Source: Cristatella mucedo
Taxonomy: Eukaryota > Bryozoa > Phylactolaemata > Cristatellidae
Assembly (NCBI GenBank): GCA_009760855.2
Contig: WPIO01000013.1
Span: forward strand, 4,577,001 to 4,641,000
DNA: 64,000 bases
Reading direction: 5' to 3'
The notes below the pieces were generated by a model, which ran no database searches, was not told the DNA's origin, and was given only the letters and a program-made list of their open reading frames with translations. The translations under genes were made by a program, and so were the position numbers. Positions 45,222 to 57,639 of the stretch are shown piece by piece; within the stretch, counting starts at the first letter, position 1, and each line of letters opens with the position of its first letter.

Positions 45222-46010
45222 ATAAATAATAATAATACACTTGATGAAGTTTATTAAGAAAACTCCATCTCTTTATAGGCGCTTTACATTTGCTGCAAAG
45301 GAAACACGATCGAATGGTTAGTGGTAGCATGCTCGATAAACAACAAGAATAACATGTTTAGGGGTTACATGCATAGGGTCAGCATGCAAGTATTGTTAGT
45401 GAGAGCATGCACAGTGTCACTAAGCATAAGCACATAACGGACAAATCAGAAGGGCCAACTAAATGCTGTAATACGATAAATAGGTGTGTTTTAGTTTTTT
45501 TTAAATGTGGTCAAGTCAGGGATGTCGTGGCACAAGTCAGAAGTGAGTTTGCAGGCTTTGTGAGCATACGAACTAAAGGCACAGTTTCCAAAAGACTTGA
45601 GGTTCGTACGAGGTATAGGTAAACAATAAATAATGATCATTCTGAAGCGACATTTATTTGCAAAGACTTACACTTGCACCGGTTTGAATTCCAATTGAAT
45701 GAAGTACTTCTATCTTCTGTCTTTTCTACTAATCTAAATTAGATTCCAAAGTTCCAAAATAGTTCGATTCCGGAAATCAGGTGGAACGACGCTTCGCCTA
45801 GTGGGGAGAAGATGTGATAGGTAGGCTGGAGCAAAAGAATGGAGGGACCTGAAAGTGAGTGACAAAATCATTGAAGTCGATGAATTGCTTGACTGGGCGC
45901 CAGTGCAGGTCGGCGAGAAGCGGTGTGATGGGGCAACTGCGATGCTCACAACAGACAGGCCTAGATGCTGAGTTCTGCACCAGCTGTAAGCGCCTGAGTG
46001 CACAGGTCAC
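45222..46010 (-). mobile_element. L2/CR1-like LINE with a ~130-bp internal insertion
   Basis: The minus-strand ORF end (45763-46005, RRLQLVQNSAS, LADLHWRPVKQFIDF) is separated from the rest of the ORF and 3' UTR (45228-45630) by foreign sequence at about 45631-45762. The stem-loop is degraded and the AATAAT tail lies at 45222-45236. Confidence 0.85.
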
Positions 46011-46847
46011 TTCGGTTGTTTTTTTCTATTGAGCTCAATTAGCATCTTTAGCTTGCAGCACCTTTATTTACTGTATATTTCCGTTTTGGATGTTAGCCGC
46101 CACCGTAATGCGACTATAACGTGTCGGCGCCCCACGGCATGGACCATGTGACCTACGGCTCTAGTTATAGGAAGACTAAGGAGGCGTCCGCAGTTATTAG
46201 GTCGTTCAAACAATATTCTTCGATCAGCTGCAAGTTTACAAGAACAGAGTAGGGAACTGGGCTGAATAGTTTTTGGGTGTCCGTTCATCGAATAAGGTCA
46301 GTCGCCTATAGAGTGGTTGCTTATAGTATTGGCTGTAAGCGAATGACTGGCTTAACTACCGTAGTCCTGGACCTGCTATCGCAGCACTTTATATCTGCTC
46401 ACATCTGCCACGTGACACAATGACGACCAATAAAAATCCTTTTTTCTTTTAGATGCCGGCTCTTACAAAAGGGCGATCCGGAATTTGGATTTCACTTTCA
46501 ATCAGTGCTAACTGATAACCGATGCAGCTATAAGCTAGTTAAGATGAGAAACAAGCAGAACGTCTATCGATAAAATTATAAAACAAAATTGGACAGAAAC
46601 CGCGTAGCCTAAGTAACGAATTGAGATTATTGCTGTCTTTATTTATTAACCTTAAATAATTACATTTCAATGAAGAAAATCTATTATTAATCAAGTATTA
46701 GGGTTATTTGCTTGAACCTACATCATGCGTCTCTTCAATCTTCTCAAACGTCTACCAGAGATTCTGATTCGGCACTTTTTATAACATTTATTTCTCCTGT
46801 ACTAGTAGCCTTAGAAACCACTAGCCTATTTTAAATGAAATTTTTCA
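46011..46847. other. no supported feature
   Basis: Unique, moderately AT-rich sequence. No domain or RNA gene recognised. Confidence 0.4.
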
Positions 46848-46932
46848 GCAAATGTAAAGCGCCTAGAAAGAGATTAAGTTCTCTGAGGGCGCTTTATCAA
46901 GTGCAATATCATTATTATTATTATTATCAAGT
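46848..46932 (+). mobile_element. LINE 3' tail only
   Basis: GCAAATGTAAAGCGCCTAG, the intact stem-loop ending GGGCGCTTTATCAAG, and (ATT)n. It has no UTR or ORF upstream, so it is either an extreme 5' truncation or a SINE tail. Confidence 0.85.
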
Positions 46933-46987
46933 TTAACCAAACTATGACTGTTGTAGGAAAACCTAGACAGTTGAGGGTAAAGAGTCG

Positions 46988-47572
46988 TCCATGCAATTGT
47001 GACATCCCGTCTTGACTTCTGTAACTCACTACTTTCTGGTCTACCGGCCTGCTCAGTCAGTCGCTTTTAGCTGTAGCACAACTCTGCAGCTAGGCATGTC
47101 TTTCGTGATCGTCGCAGTGGCCACATCTCACCACTTCTCGCCGACCTGCACTGGCTCCCAGTCAAGTAACGCATCGACTTTAAGGTTCTGTCACTCACTT
47201 TCAGGTCCCATCATGCTTTGGCTCCAGCCAACCTATCCGATCTACTGCTCCACCAGACCAAGCATCGTAAAGCCCGTTTTTTTTAATCTAAATGTTCACC
47301 CATACCTCATACAAATTTCGAATCCTTTGGAGACCGGGCCTTTAGTTCGTACGCTCCCAAAGCCTGGATCTCACTCCCGACTTACGTTACGACATCACCT
47401 GACTTGACCACATTTAAAAAGAAATTAAACACGCACCTATTTATCACAGCTTTTAGTGGATCCCTGTGATTCGTCCTTTATGTGCTTGTGCGTGCTGACA
47501 CTTTTGCATGCTGCTACTAACCACACTTGCATGCTGACCCTGTGCATGTCACTCCTAATCATGTTATTTTCA
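46988..47572 (+). mobile_element. L2/CR1-like LINE lacking its tail
   Basis: The ORF end from SRLDFCNSLLSGLPA through DLHWLPVK (a TAA replaces a codon at 47167) and SYAPKAWISLPT to the UTR word CATGTTATTTTCAG. It stops there without the stem-loop and passes directly into the next copy. Confidence 0.85.
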
Positions 47573-48340
47573 GCTTCATAATATTGCTAAAATTCGGGCT
47601 TGTTTAGATAAGGATACCACGTCTAAGTTGGTCCATGCATTCGTAACATCTCGTCTCGACTTCTGCAACTCACTGCTTACTGGCATACCAGCATGTGCGA
47701 TCAGGCGATTGCAGCTGGTGCAAAACTCTGCAGCTAGGCTTGTCTGTCGTGAGCGTCGCCGTTGCCACATTACTCCACTTCTCGCCGACCTGCACAGGCT
47801 ACCAATCAAGCAACGGATTGACTTCAAGGTCTTGTCGCTCACTTGTAGGTCCCTTCATTCTATGGCTCCAGCCTATCTCTCCGACATACTCCCCCATCAG
47901 GCCAAGCATCGTACCACCCGCTTTTCGGAATCTAACAGTCTACAAATACCTCGTACAAACCTCAAATCCTTTGGAGACCGTGCATTTAGTTCGTATGCTC
48001 CCAAAGCCTGGAACTCCCTCCCGACCTGCGTCAGAACATCCCCTGACCTGACCACATTTAAAAGGAACTTAAAAACACACCTATTTAGGACAGCATTTAG
48101 TGGGTCCCTATGATTCGTCCTTCACGTGCTTATGCGTGCTGACACTGTGCATTTTGCCACTAACCTCATTTGCATGCTGACCCTGTGCATGTCAGCCCTA
48201 ACCATGTTATTCATGTTGTTTGTTTTTCAAGCATGATTTTAATTACCATTTAATTGCATTACCCTTTGCAGCAGATGTAAAGCGCCTAGAAAGAGATCGA
48301 GTTCTCTGAGGGTGCTTCATCACGTACATTATTATTATTG
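47573..48340 (+). mobile_element. L2/CR1-like LINE, clean C-terminal ORF and tail
   Basis: It begins LHNIAKIRACLDKDTTSKLV. The frame is open from at least 47628 to 48113, with LVCRERRRCHITPLLADLH, SLHSMAPAYLSDILPHQAKH and SYAPKAWNSLPTCVR. The 3' UTR, stem-loop and (ATT)n at 48330-48358 follow. Confidence 0.95.
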
Positions 48341-48359
48341 CTATTATTATTGTTATTCA

Positions 48360-48625
48360 TGTTGTTTCTCGAGCATGCTACAACTAACCATTCGATCGTG
48401 TTTCCTTTGCAGCAAATTTAGAACGCCTAGAAAGAGATTTTGTTCTCTGAGGGCGCTTTATCAGGTGCGTTATTATTATTCTTATTATTATTATTAGTCT
48501 TTGAAAGCAATAACTTACTGGTAGATGCTCCAAGCCAGTCTCAAATTGCTTCCTTTACGCGACATGAAAATCGCTTAGAAAGAGATTAAGATCTCTGAAC
48601 TCTATATGAAATACGCCTCAGTATT
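48360..48625 (+). mobile_element. two further LINE 3' tails
   Basis: GCAAATTTAGAACGCCTAG with stem-loop and (ATT)n at 48410-48497, then a more diverged GAAAATCGCTTAGAAAGAG tail ending in ATTATTATT at 48620. They sit head to tail after the copy at 47573. Confidence 0.8.
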
Positions 48626-50674
48626 ATTATTAAATGCACATGAACTTACCCGACTCGTGACACACGTTTCTTCGTCCTCTCCACTTCGAGATCGGCTACG
48701 TTATAGGTGAACGTAAAAAGCCGGCGGAGAATCCTGGTACGTTCACCGTTGAAGGTTTCAGCAGTACCGAGCCGCACACTCACATCGTGCAGCAGCCAGC
48801 GGCAGCCCTGCTAGCGGCAGCCCGACACCGGCGGCGGCACCTTTGCAGCGCTCTCACAACTGCCGAGCGAGCCTGGGCGCTGAAGAGTTATGCACGACAT
48901 CGGTTATGCCCGGTAGGAAAGAAAGCCATGTGACCGCCGAAGGTGACACTCACTCGGGCGTCACATACAGTGAAGGTTTGCGTTTATTTCGCAAGGACCT
49001 TGCCAGCTGTAAGCTTCCCCACCCCGCGCAGCACCAAAGTTTCAGGCCGGGTTTTCGCCAACGACACTTACTCCGTCTAGCCCGACCTGCTGATCAACAA
49101 ATTATCGTGACACGTGACTGACACGCATGCCTTATTATATGCCGACGTGTGGACTTCCTTCGAGAGCACGTAGCGTCCGCAGCAAGGCTGCCGAGTCTAA
49201 TTCTTCGGTGACATTTACAGATACATAGCGACTTTTCCCACTACGTGACAATTAGTTAGTCAGTCGGATCGACTTACGGTAGCGGTGACACTAATAATGC
49301 AACGCTCGATGAAGCTCATCGGGTAATCTTGTAGGACCAGCTCGCCAAAGCTGCTTGTCTCTATCAATCCTACGTAAGCCGATGGAATCTTGACACCCAT
49401 GGGGTGGTTTATGTCTCATATCCGTCTGGACCCAGCGAGCCCGCTTTTTTTCTGCAATGCTGAGGCTCAAAAAACACATGAGCTCGCCCCGCAAAGGGAT
49501 TCGAGCGCACGGTCTATCGATTATCAGGCGACACGCCATGCTCTGCAAAAATATTGCTATTCGCCGAGGGATCTGTGCGGCCGTGCCAGGCTGGGGCCCT
49601 TTTAATAATGGATTCAAGGGTCGCTGAACATGTATAGATAAGCTAGGAACACTTTTAGGATGGAGGGACTTGTCAACGGTTACGACAAGCTGAGACTGTC
49701 AACAAAGGGAGCCAAGCGAAGATGTGCTAAATGCAAAAAAAGAGGTCGAAGAGAAAGAGGCTGCAGTGGATAAAGGGCTTCTCATTCTTTTTCTTTCATA
49801 CCCCTAGATCAATTCAAACTAATGGAGTCTCCATTGTCGCACGTACCACTCTCTATTTCAATCCGTCTGTAGTTCCCTCGAAGAAGTCTTTTTGAATCTC
49901 TCGTTTTGAGTCCCTCCGACAACAAGCTGCCAATGCTGGCAGTAAATGTACCGCCCCCAGGTACAATTTCTCCCTTGTCACCGACTTCTCTGATCTCATT
50001 TCGAATCTGCGTGCGAGAAATGAATCTTTACATACGTTATCCGTAACTTTGAAATGCATGTTGAAAACTTACTCGACATTTTACGTGCCGAATTTCGTGC
50101 ATTTCGTACTGACTCGCTTTTACTCGTGGTTCATGTGCAAACCTCATTCACAACAAGGGTCATACACTCTATTAAATATTATACCACGCCTCTATGCTAT
50201 AGTCCCTAATAATAATAATAAATATTGCTCCTCTGTCTACTTGCGGATCTCATTCAGTCTATAGTGTTTGTCCTCCTAAATAGCCAAAATCGTTGGTGAT
50301 TTGTAGAACCTCAAAACCCTGTAAGAAATCATGAAAAAGACCAGGACTGACAGTCCATCGACAAGCATACTAGGACTACTCTAAATCATACAAATCTATT
50401 CTAGCAGAGGCCTAGTCTAGCTTCTATGCAAAAAATATTATTGAATCACAGATGCACGATAAAAGAAATGCTGATTTCTACCATAAACGCTCGCTGTAGC
50501 CTCTCCCATGTTACCTCCTGATCCTTGTCGTGATCTACATGGTCGCTTCTCTAGCTTCTTTGTCAGCATGCTAAACAATACCTAATTGTCCATCCCTAAG
50601 GTAGCATCATCCCCTCTGGATTAATGTCCCTCAATTCCGCGCCACACCTCATTGTCTATTTTCAAGGAGGCCGC
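48626..50674. other. no supported gene; tRNA-like remnant at 49480-49545
   Basis: On the minus strand at 49480-49545, GCATGGCGTGTCGCC and GCTCGAATCCC resemble tRNA A and B boxes, but the arms do not pair well by eye. The remainder shows no recognisable domain or repeat. Confidence 0.35.
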
Positions 50675-50900
50675 GAGTGACCCCGTGGCTTAGTGAGATA
50701 TATGGGCATCCAGTAACAGAGCTGCAAATGATGGTGTCGCCTTCCCTTTTCACAAAATGCTGCAAAGTAGCTACATCAAAGAAGAGATGCAAAAACACAC
50801 AATAGCAGGCATATCTCCTTTACAGCAAATGTAAAGCGCCTAGAAAGAGATTGAGTTCCTTGAGGGCGCTTTATCAAGCATATGATTATTGCTATTATTG
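50675..50900 (+). mobile_element. composite SINE: tRNA-like head with LINE tail (likely)
   Basis: An A-box-like CCCGTGGCTTAGTGAGATA (50683) starts the element. It ends with the LINE 3' words GCAAATGTAAAGCGCCTAG, GAGATTGAG and GGGCGCTTTATCAAG plus ATTATT. The middle is short and not LINE ORF. Sharing of the LINE stem-loop fits mobilisation by the LINE machinery. Confidence 0.55.
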
Positions 50901-50929
50901 AGTCGAGTCCATTTTATTAACTGTAGTAA

Positions 50930-53900
50930 AGGTACAGGGTAGCTATAAAAGCTTTAACTTAGGTGAATTATCTTGGCCTTGAACGCGGTAAACTCGTCTA
51001 TTGCAGTTTGAAAGTCAATATTTTCCAGGGTTTCTTTCCCTGTGCTTAACAAGGCCAAATCAGAGAGTCAATCTTGCCCCAGTAATGCTCTCAGATAAGG
51101 CAGAATTATCTTCAGATTGCTACACGAACGTTCACAACAGGCATCTGATACAGCCATGACTAGAAGAACTTGCAAAGGAAACTCTCAAATTAGGAAACGC
51201 ATCTCCTTCATAACTGACGATGAAATTAGCTCCAGTGGGGTCTTCTGTGCCGATTTGCGACGCTTGGCAAGAAGCAATGTACAGTCACATATTTTGTTGC
51301 ACAGCTCAGTTCTATCAAGGTCTGAACAATAAAAACTTCCTAGATTTAGACATTGCTGGCGGAGTTTCGTCTGGTCAAGCGTCTTCAAAAGCTGCTTAAC
51401 TTCAACACGAAACAAAATTTGACATTAACATCCGTGAGCTAAGAAAACCTGATTGCAATTTATTGTCGAAGATATTCTACGTTGTTCTTCATAAATCCTT
51501 GGACTCGCTTCTTCTGCCGTGATACCGACATTTGTAGACAGTTTTTTAGAGAGCGTCAGAGTCCGTCGGCGGATTTTTTCGTTGATCTGAAACTCCCCAC
51601 AATTCACATCTCCTTTATAATAATAATAATAATAATAATATTGCACTTGATAAAGCGCCCTCAGAGAACTTAATCTCTTTCTAGGCGCTTTACATTTGCT
51701 GCAAAGTGATACGCAATAGAATAGTAAGTAAAATCATGCTTGAAAAACAAACAAAATGAATAACATGGTTAGGGGTTACATGCACTGGGTCAGCATGCAA
51801 ATGTGGTTAGTGGCAGCATGAACAGTGTCAGCACGCATAAGCACATCGAGGACGAATCACAAGGACCCACTAAATGCTGTCCTAAATAGGTATGTTTTTA
51901 AGTTTCTTTTAAATGTGGTCAGGTCAGGGGATGTTCTGATGCAGGTCGGGAGGGAGTTCCAGGCTGTGGGAGCATACAAGCTAAATGCACGGTCTCCAAA
52001 GGATTTAAGGTTTGTACGAGGTATTTCTAGACTGTTGGATTCCGAAAAGCGAGTGGTACGATGCTTTGCCTGATGGGGTAGTATCTCTGAAAGATAGGCT
52101 GGAGCCATAGAATGAAGAGACCTAAAAGTGAGCGACAAAACCTTGAAGTCAATCCGTTGCTTGACTGGTAACCAGTGCAGGTCGGCGAGAAGTGGAGTAA
52201 TGTGGCAACTGCGACGCTCACGACAGACAAGCCTAGCTGCAGAGTTTTGCACCAGCTGCAATCGCCTGATCGCACATGCTGGTAGGCCAGTAAGCAGTGA
52301 GTTGCAGAAGTCGAGACGAGATGTCACGAATGCATGGACCAACTTGGACGTGGTATCCTTATCTAAACAAGCCCTAATTTTAGCAATGTTATGAAGCTGA
52401 AAATAGGCAGGTTTGACTGTGGAGCTGATGTGGTCATCTAACGAGAGGTCGCTTTGGAATATATCCTCCTTTCAGTATCTATAGTGATTCTTTGCATATG
52501 TCTTCTTGACGTCTTGACAACTCAATCTCGAGAGAACGGAGGTCACAAAAGACGGTCTGTAGTTCATCGTTGGATCCTTCCGCCGTCTTTTCTGAACTCG
52601 GTCAAAATTCCTAAAGACGATTGACCGAAATGGCAACAGAACCCAAAAGTTAAAGCTCAAAAGACAATGTTGGAGGCTTCCGGCTTCACTTTTTGTTTCA
52701 AGTGCTTCGTTTAATTTGCGTTTTCATAAAGTTGCTCAAAAAGACCCAAAATCCTGCTCAGTCTGTCATTGATAGCTTTGGCAGCCTCCACCTTTGTACT
52801 CCACCTGTTCCAGTGTCACGTGATGCAAGCGATGGCCAAGACTTTTCTTCCAATCTCAGAGTCAATCTTGAAAATAATAACTAGGTGCTCTCTGCAGTTC
52901 CAAAACTGGTAGTGACGACGAATCTTGACTTGCAGCATGAACTCCTGCCAGGTTCAAGTTGTGGTCATCACGGTGCAAAAGAATTTCCTTCACATTTCCG
53001 GACGGTATTATCTTTTGGACACCGGACAAGTGGCCAGACATTGACTGCTGCCTTGTTATAGCACTGCGAAATGCTATCGTGCAAGGACATTTTGTTAGAT
53101 TTGAGTTTTTTACAAGATGAGACCCTCAATCGCTGCAGCATCTTTGGCGTAGATGTTAAGAAAACTCAGTAAAGACCCTTTGATGATGACTATTTTGTTG
53201 GTGAAATCAAAATCGACACATCTAATGACCTCAGACATCTGCTCGTGGTTTGAAAAATCAGGAATTGAGTCAAACAAAATTCCATAGAATCCGTTTCACC
53301 GAATGTCACAGAAAAGCTTGTCGCTGACTGTGGATGCAAGTACTCTAAGGAGCTTATTTTGGGTCTAAGGAGAACAATAAGAGACGAATTTTTATTCTTT
53401 CTGGCGTGGTCCAGGTGTGTGATTGCAAAATAGGATTGTACTGAGCTATAAGATGAAGAAATCCCAAGAAGTTTCCAATTTAATTCTTTTCTCACCAGCA
53501 AGGCCAACATTGTCTTGGTGACTAAGCAATGTCAGGTTTTGAGAAACTGAGAAATTGATGCAGCTGAAAACACTCCTTACAACTTCTTGTCCTCATTTTT
53601 TTCCGATTTAGATGCGTGCCTCTATAGCAGTGTCAATTCCACCTCCTTTGAGAACTCTTCTTCTTTTCTTTCCACGTGGTGAAAACATGATGGTGAGAAA
53701 GGCCGTTTTCATGAGCAATTAGTTTTTCAGGTTTTCTTCACTGGCTAAATCCATTTTTCAATTCAAGTGACGACCGGGAATTTCGGTTGTACAAAGGAAA
53801 GAGCAAATTACAGAAGCAGCATGCCGACTGTTTTGATTTTGAGGGAAAGTAGACCAGCCAGGTCCTGCTATTCGCAAGTCGTGCTATGCCATTAGCAAGT

Positions 53901-54545
53901 TGCCTCTCGAACCAGGTTGTGGTCATGGCTTGACCATCTTTTCCAGAAAATGGACATTTTTGGTTTGAAACATGCTTGATCCTCGTAGTACTAGTTCAGT
54001 TCAAAGTTGCTGCGGAATGACAATGAAAAAACAGGTTTGGTCAAACTTCAGGTAGCCAATATCATTCAGGGTCAGCGCTTGAGAAATTGTAGTCGATTCC
54101 GTATCTGCTTCTCTCGCGCGGTGGCGCTCGAACAACCTATGGTCCAAATGGTGACTGTCTTCATGTTCACGGTGCAAAGTTTATTTCCTTCATGAAGCTT
54201 TCACCTGGCGCAGACAGTGCTTGCTCCTCCAGTCTGCTGTCACGCTTTCTGCCTCCTTCACTCTGTTCCTCCTCTTCCCTGATCTTGTCATCGTCTCCGT
54301 CCTGCTCGCTTGCTTCCGTCTTCCTCAAGCTGTTCTTCCTTATTCCTTCTGCGATTTTCAGCATTTTTCTAGTGCTTCCTGTGTCTTCACTGTTCTTCAG
54401 CTTTGCCTTCTTCTTTGAGAAACCTTTTAGAACCACTTCCGCTGCTGCACTCGCTCTCGCTTCTTTCTTTCTTTCTTCTCCTCGAGTTTTCGCGTTTTCC
54501 TGTGGTGGGAATCACTTGCCTTTCTGCGTCTCATGTCTCCTGAAA
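50930..54545 (-). mobile_element. ZMYM1-like hAT element, split by a LINE
   Basis: Minus-strand order from the N terminus: a Lys/Glu-rich start (54167-54440), the TTF-type finger with TWLVYFPSKSKQSACCFCNLLFP (53738-53926), IIFRCVD-like and LSFLN segments (53190-53510), HRDDHNLNLAGVHAA-like sequence (about 52930-52990), then NFWVLLPF (52600-52660). After the LINE insertion the C-terminal half resumes (51185-51600, then 50930-51180 with degenerate DRLSDLALLS). Stops and frameshifts are frequent. It is related to the plus-strand copy at 18650. Confidence 0.75.
51618..52455 (-). mobile_element. L2/CR1-like LINE inserted in a hAT element
   Basis: Clean minus-strand ORF end (51857-52342: VTSRLDFCNSLLTGLPACAI, LVCRERRSCHITPLLADLH, APTAWNSLPTCIR), 3' UTR, intact stem-loop and (ATT)n at 51618-51641. 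Similar words flank it (ATCTCCTTT on the left, TATCCTCCTTT on the right), consistent with an imperfect target-site duplication. Confidence 0.95.
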
Positions 54546-54739
54546 ATAGATGGGGTGACCAAAAATGTACAACAGTACACAGTAGCCTTAGTGACGATGC
54601 AGCTCACAGACGCTGGTCTGGAGAAGCGTGGACCTTCACGCCGATGACTCCGTCTCCCTAGGAAAAGGTTGAGCCTTAGGAGAGCGTGACAAAAAGGCTT
54701 GGGAAGATGTAAGTGCCTACTTCGCCCACATAATACTCC
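54546..54739. other. no supported feature
   Basis: A short spacer between the hAT N terminus and the next LINE. Confidence 0.3.
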
Positions 54740-55710
54740 GTTGGTGGGTGTATCGACGGCATCCGCATATGGATGGCAGCAAACTTCCTTAAATTGAATA
54801 ATGATAAGATCAACTTATTTATTATGGGCGAATTAAGTGCGATTCAGAAATTGGAAAAGTTAACGTTGCCAACCGGCTGAGCCATCATAAGTTCTGTATA
54901 ATCTCCACGAAAACTAGGTGTCATGTTCCGAAGTGTCCTTTTATTAGACGACCGCGTCACTTCCACGGTCAAGTCTGCCTACTTTCAGCTACATAAAATT
55001 GCTAAAACTCGGGCTTATTTAGACAGGGATACCACGTCCAAATAGGCCCGTGCATTTGTTGCATCCCGTCTTAACTTCTGTGACTCACTGCTCGGTGGTC
55101 TACGTGCCTTATACTCAGTCGCTTACAGCTGGTGCAAAACTCTGCAGCTAGGCATGTCTGTCGTGATCGTCGCAGTGGCCACATCTCACCACTTCTCGCC
55201 GACCTGCACTGGCTCCCAGTCAAGTAACGCATCGACTTTAAAGTTCTGTCACTCACTTTCAGGTCCCATCATGCTTTGGCTTCGGCGTACCTATTAGATA
55301 TACTCCCCCACCAGGCCAAGCGTCGTACTACCCGCTCTTCGGAATCTAGCTGTTCACCCATACCTTGTACAAATATAAAATCCTTTGGAGACCGTGCCTT
55401 TAGTTCGTATGTTCCCAAAGCCTGAAACTTATTCCTGATCTTCGTCACGATATCTCCAGACTTGAACACATTCAAAAAGAACTTAAAAACGCGCCTATTT
55501 ATCACAGAATTTAGCAGGTCCCTTTGATTCGTCCTTCATGTTCTCATGCGTGCTGACACTGTGCATGTCACTCCTAACCAAGTTATTTTTACTGTTTATT
55601 GATCATGCTACCATTAAGCATTTGATCGTGCTTCCTTTGCAGCAAATGTAAAGTGCCTAGAAAAAGATTGAGTTCTCTGAGAGCGCTGAATCGAATGTAT
55701 TATTATTATT
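54740..55710 (+). mobile_element. L2/CR1-like LINE, longer but decayed copy
   Basis: It starts near the thumb (IRIWMAANFLKLNNDKINLF, 54759-54820) and passes degenerate ARTRAYLDRDTTSK, LVQNSAARHVCRDRRSGHIS, DLHWLPVK and FGDRAFSSYVPKA to the 3' UTR, the stem-loop (GAGAGCGC) and (ATT)n at 55698-55722. Multiple stops and frameshifts. Confidence 0.85.
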
Positions 55711-56084
55711 ATTATTATCATTATCCTGGCGCCAGAAGACTCACTGCACACAGTGTCTCTAAGTAAGAAAAACTAAAATAAACACTCTCACTAATCACTT
55801 ACTCAAACTTACTATTTTGGCGATGAACAGTCTGATGGAGCGGCAGACAATATCATGCCAGCAACACTGCATGCACTGGATTAGCTTTGGCATGAGTACC
55901 AGGCTGGCACAGCCAGCTGAGCATAGCTTGGTCCAAGTCAGTTAACACGCTTAACTAGCTCAGTCAGGAATAGTCAAGCCCATTGAAACAAGGACTTGTT
56001 TGAAATAAAGATTGGTATTCTCACATGCATTTGTTTACTATACGCAACCCATTTTGCTTTTGGTGCCCCCTTGACCTTAGCACA
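55711..56084. other. no supported feature
   Basis: Nothing recognised beyond the LINE tail repeat. Confidence 0.4.
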
Positions 56085-56800
56085 TCCAAAGTGGGTAATT
56101 GCATTTGTGATTTCCTGTCTTGACTTCAGTAACTCACTGCTTGCAGGTCTACCGGCCGCTCAGTCGGGCACTTACAGTTGGTGCAAAAACCAGCAGCTAG
56201 GCTTGTAATTCGTGAGCGTCGCAGTTGCCCCGTCACGGCACATCTCACCAACCAGCAATGGCTCCCCATCAGCCGCGTATCGACTTTAACGTTGTCGCTA
56301 ATTTTTTCACTGTATTCTCCGGCTCCAGCCTACCTATCAGAACTACTCCCCAACTAGACTAGGCATCGGTTCGCGTGCTTTTCCGAATCAAATTGTGTAG
56401 CTTTACCTCGTGCAAATCTCAAATCCTTTGGAGACTGCGTCTTTAGTTCGCATGCTCCCAAAGCCTGGAAATCACTCCTGACCTGCGTCACGACATCTCC
56501 TGACTTGTCCACATTTAAAAAGAAACTAAACACACATCTATTAATCACAGTATTTAGCGGATCCTTGCGATTCTTCCTTCTTTGTCTGCGATGCGTCCTT
56601 CTTTGTCTTGTGAGTGCTGACACTGTGCATACTGCTAATAGCTGTATTTACATGTTGACATTGTGCATGTCACCTCTAACCATGTTGTGCTTGTTGAAAT
56701 TTTGTAGGTTACCACTAATCATTTGATCACGCATCTTTTACAGCATGTCTAGAGTGCGTAGAAAGAGATAAGTTCTATGCGGGTGCTAAACAAATGAATT
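56085..56800 (+). mobile_element. L2/CR1-like LINE, diverged
   Basis: SCLDFSNSLLAGLPA, LVIRERRSCPVT, a partial WLPIS, LNSFGDCVFSSHAPKAWKSL and a 3' UTR with a poorly conserved tail (AGAGTGCGTAGAAAGAGATAAG) and an ATTATC end. Frameshifts throughout, and a short duplicated TTCTTCCTTCTTTGTC word at about 56572-56605. Confidence 0.85.
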
Positions 56801-57639
56801 TTCATTATCATTATGGTTATAAATGTCAACTTGCTTTTCGAATCGGCGACATGTTCGTTTGCTGTCTTGTTTACTCAGGTGGCAGTAGCTGGAACTTCTT
56901 GTTTGGGCACTGGAATCTGCATGAGTACTGAGAGAGGATTCGTGGTTTTTTGATACCCCCACGTCATCAATATTTGTCACTGCCTACACTCTGAGATTCG
57001 CAAGAGAACGCATTTCACATATATCAGCATTTAATGAGTCTTTTATCCTTAATTTAGTGCCCGTTGGCACATCGAGTTACACGTTTGCAGCAAGTGGTTA
57101 TGGATGTCTGGCCACTTTCTGTACACTTTAACTTTGTGCCTTTTAAATTCAATGACTCGGAGAAATACTCAACCTATCAGCATGGAATTTTGATTGCGAG
57201 TTGGATTTTACTGTTGCGAATGAATTTTTTATTCAGCACATGCGCCCCTATTATAAGCATTTTCAAACAATTATTCAATTTCAAAACTCTACTTTCAGTG
57301 TATGCTTATATTAGGAAATTGTGTCCTGGATGCTTTGAGTGGCTTTACATTTTTCAATTGTCACGTCTCGCATTCCGTTGATTTTACCAGATTCCACATC
57401 TGAAAATTCGTCAACATTGATGCACCTTGAAATTTTGACAGCGGCAGAAATCGCTATCACAGCCTTTGCTACATCAAAAGATAATCAGCGTTGCAATGAC
57501 TGCTGTGTCAATTTCAAACGTGGTTATTTTAATGGTTGTCGTTACGTGAATGGTTATTAGGTCGGCTATGCTAATAAATCCTAGGCTTTTGGCGGATAGT
57601 TCCCCACAAAACTACGGTTACCCCTGAAGTAGATAAGCT
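56801..57639. other. no supported feature
   Basis: AT-rich. Plus-strand frames of 105 and 73 codons (57064-57560) have no recognisable domain. Confidence 0.4.

Noticed and set aside
49480-49545. tRNA gene on the minus strand
   Set aside because: A- and B-box-like words exist, but the cloverleaf stems are not convincing.
54192-54647. 151-aa hydrophobic Ser/Phe-rich plus-strand protein
   Set aside because: It is the antisense of the Lys/Glu-rich start of the minus-strand hAT transposase.
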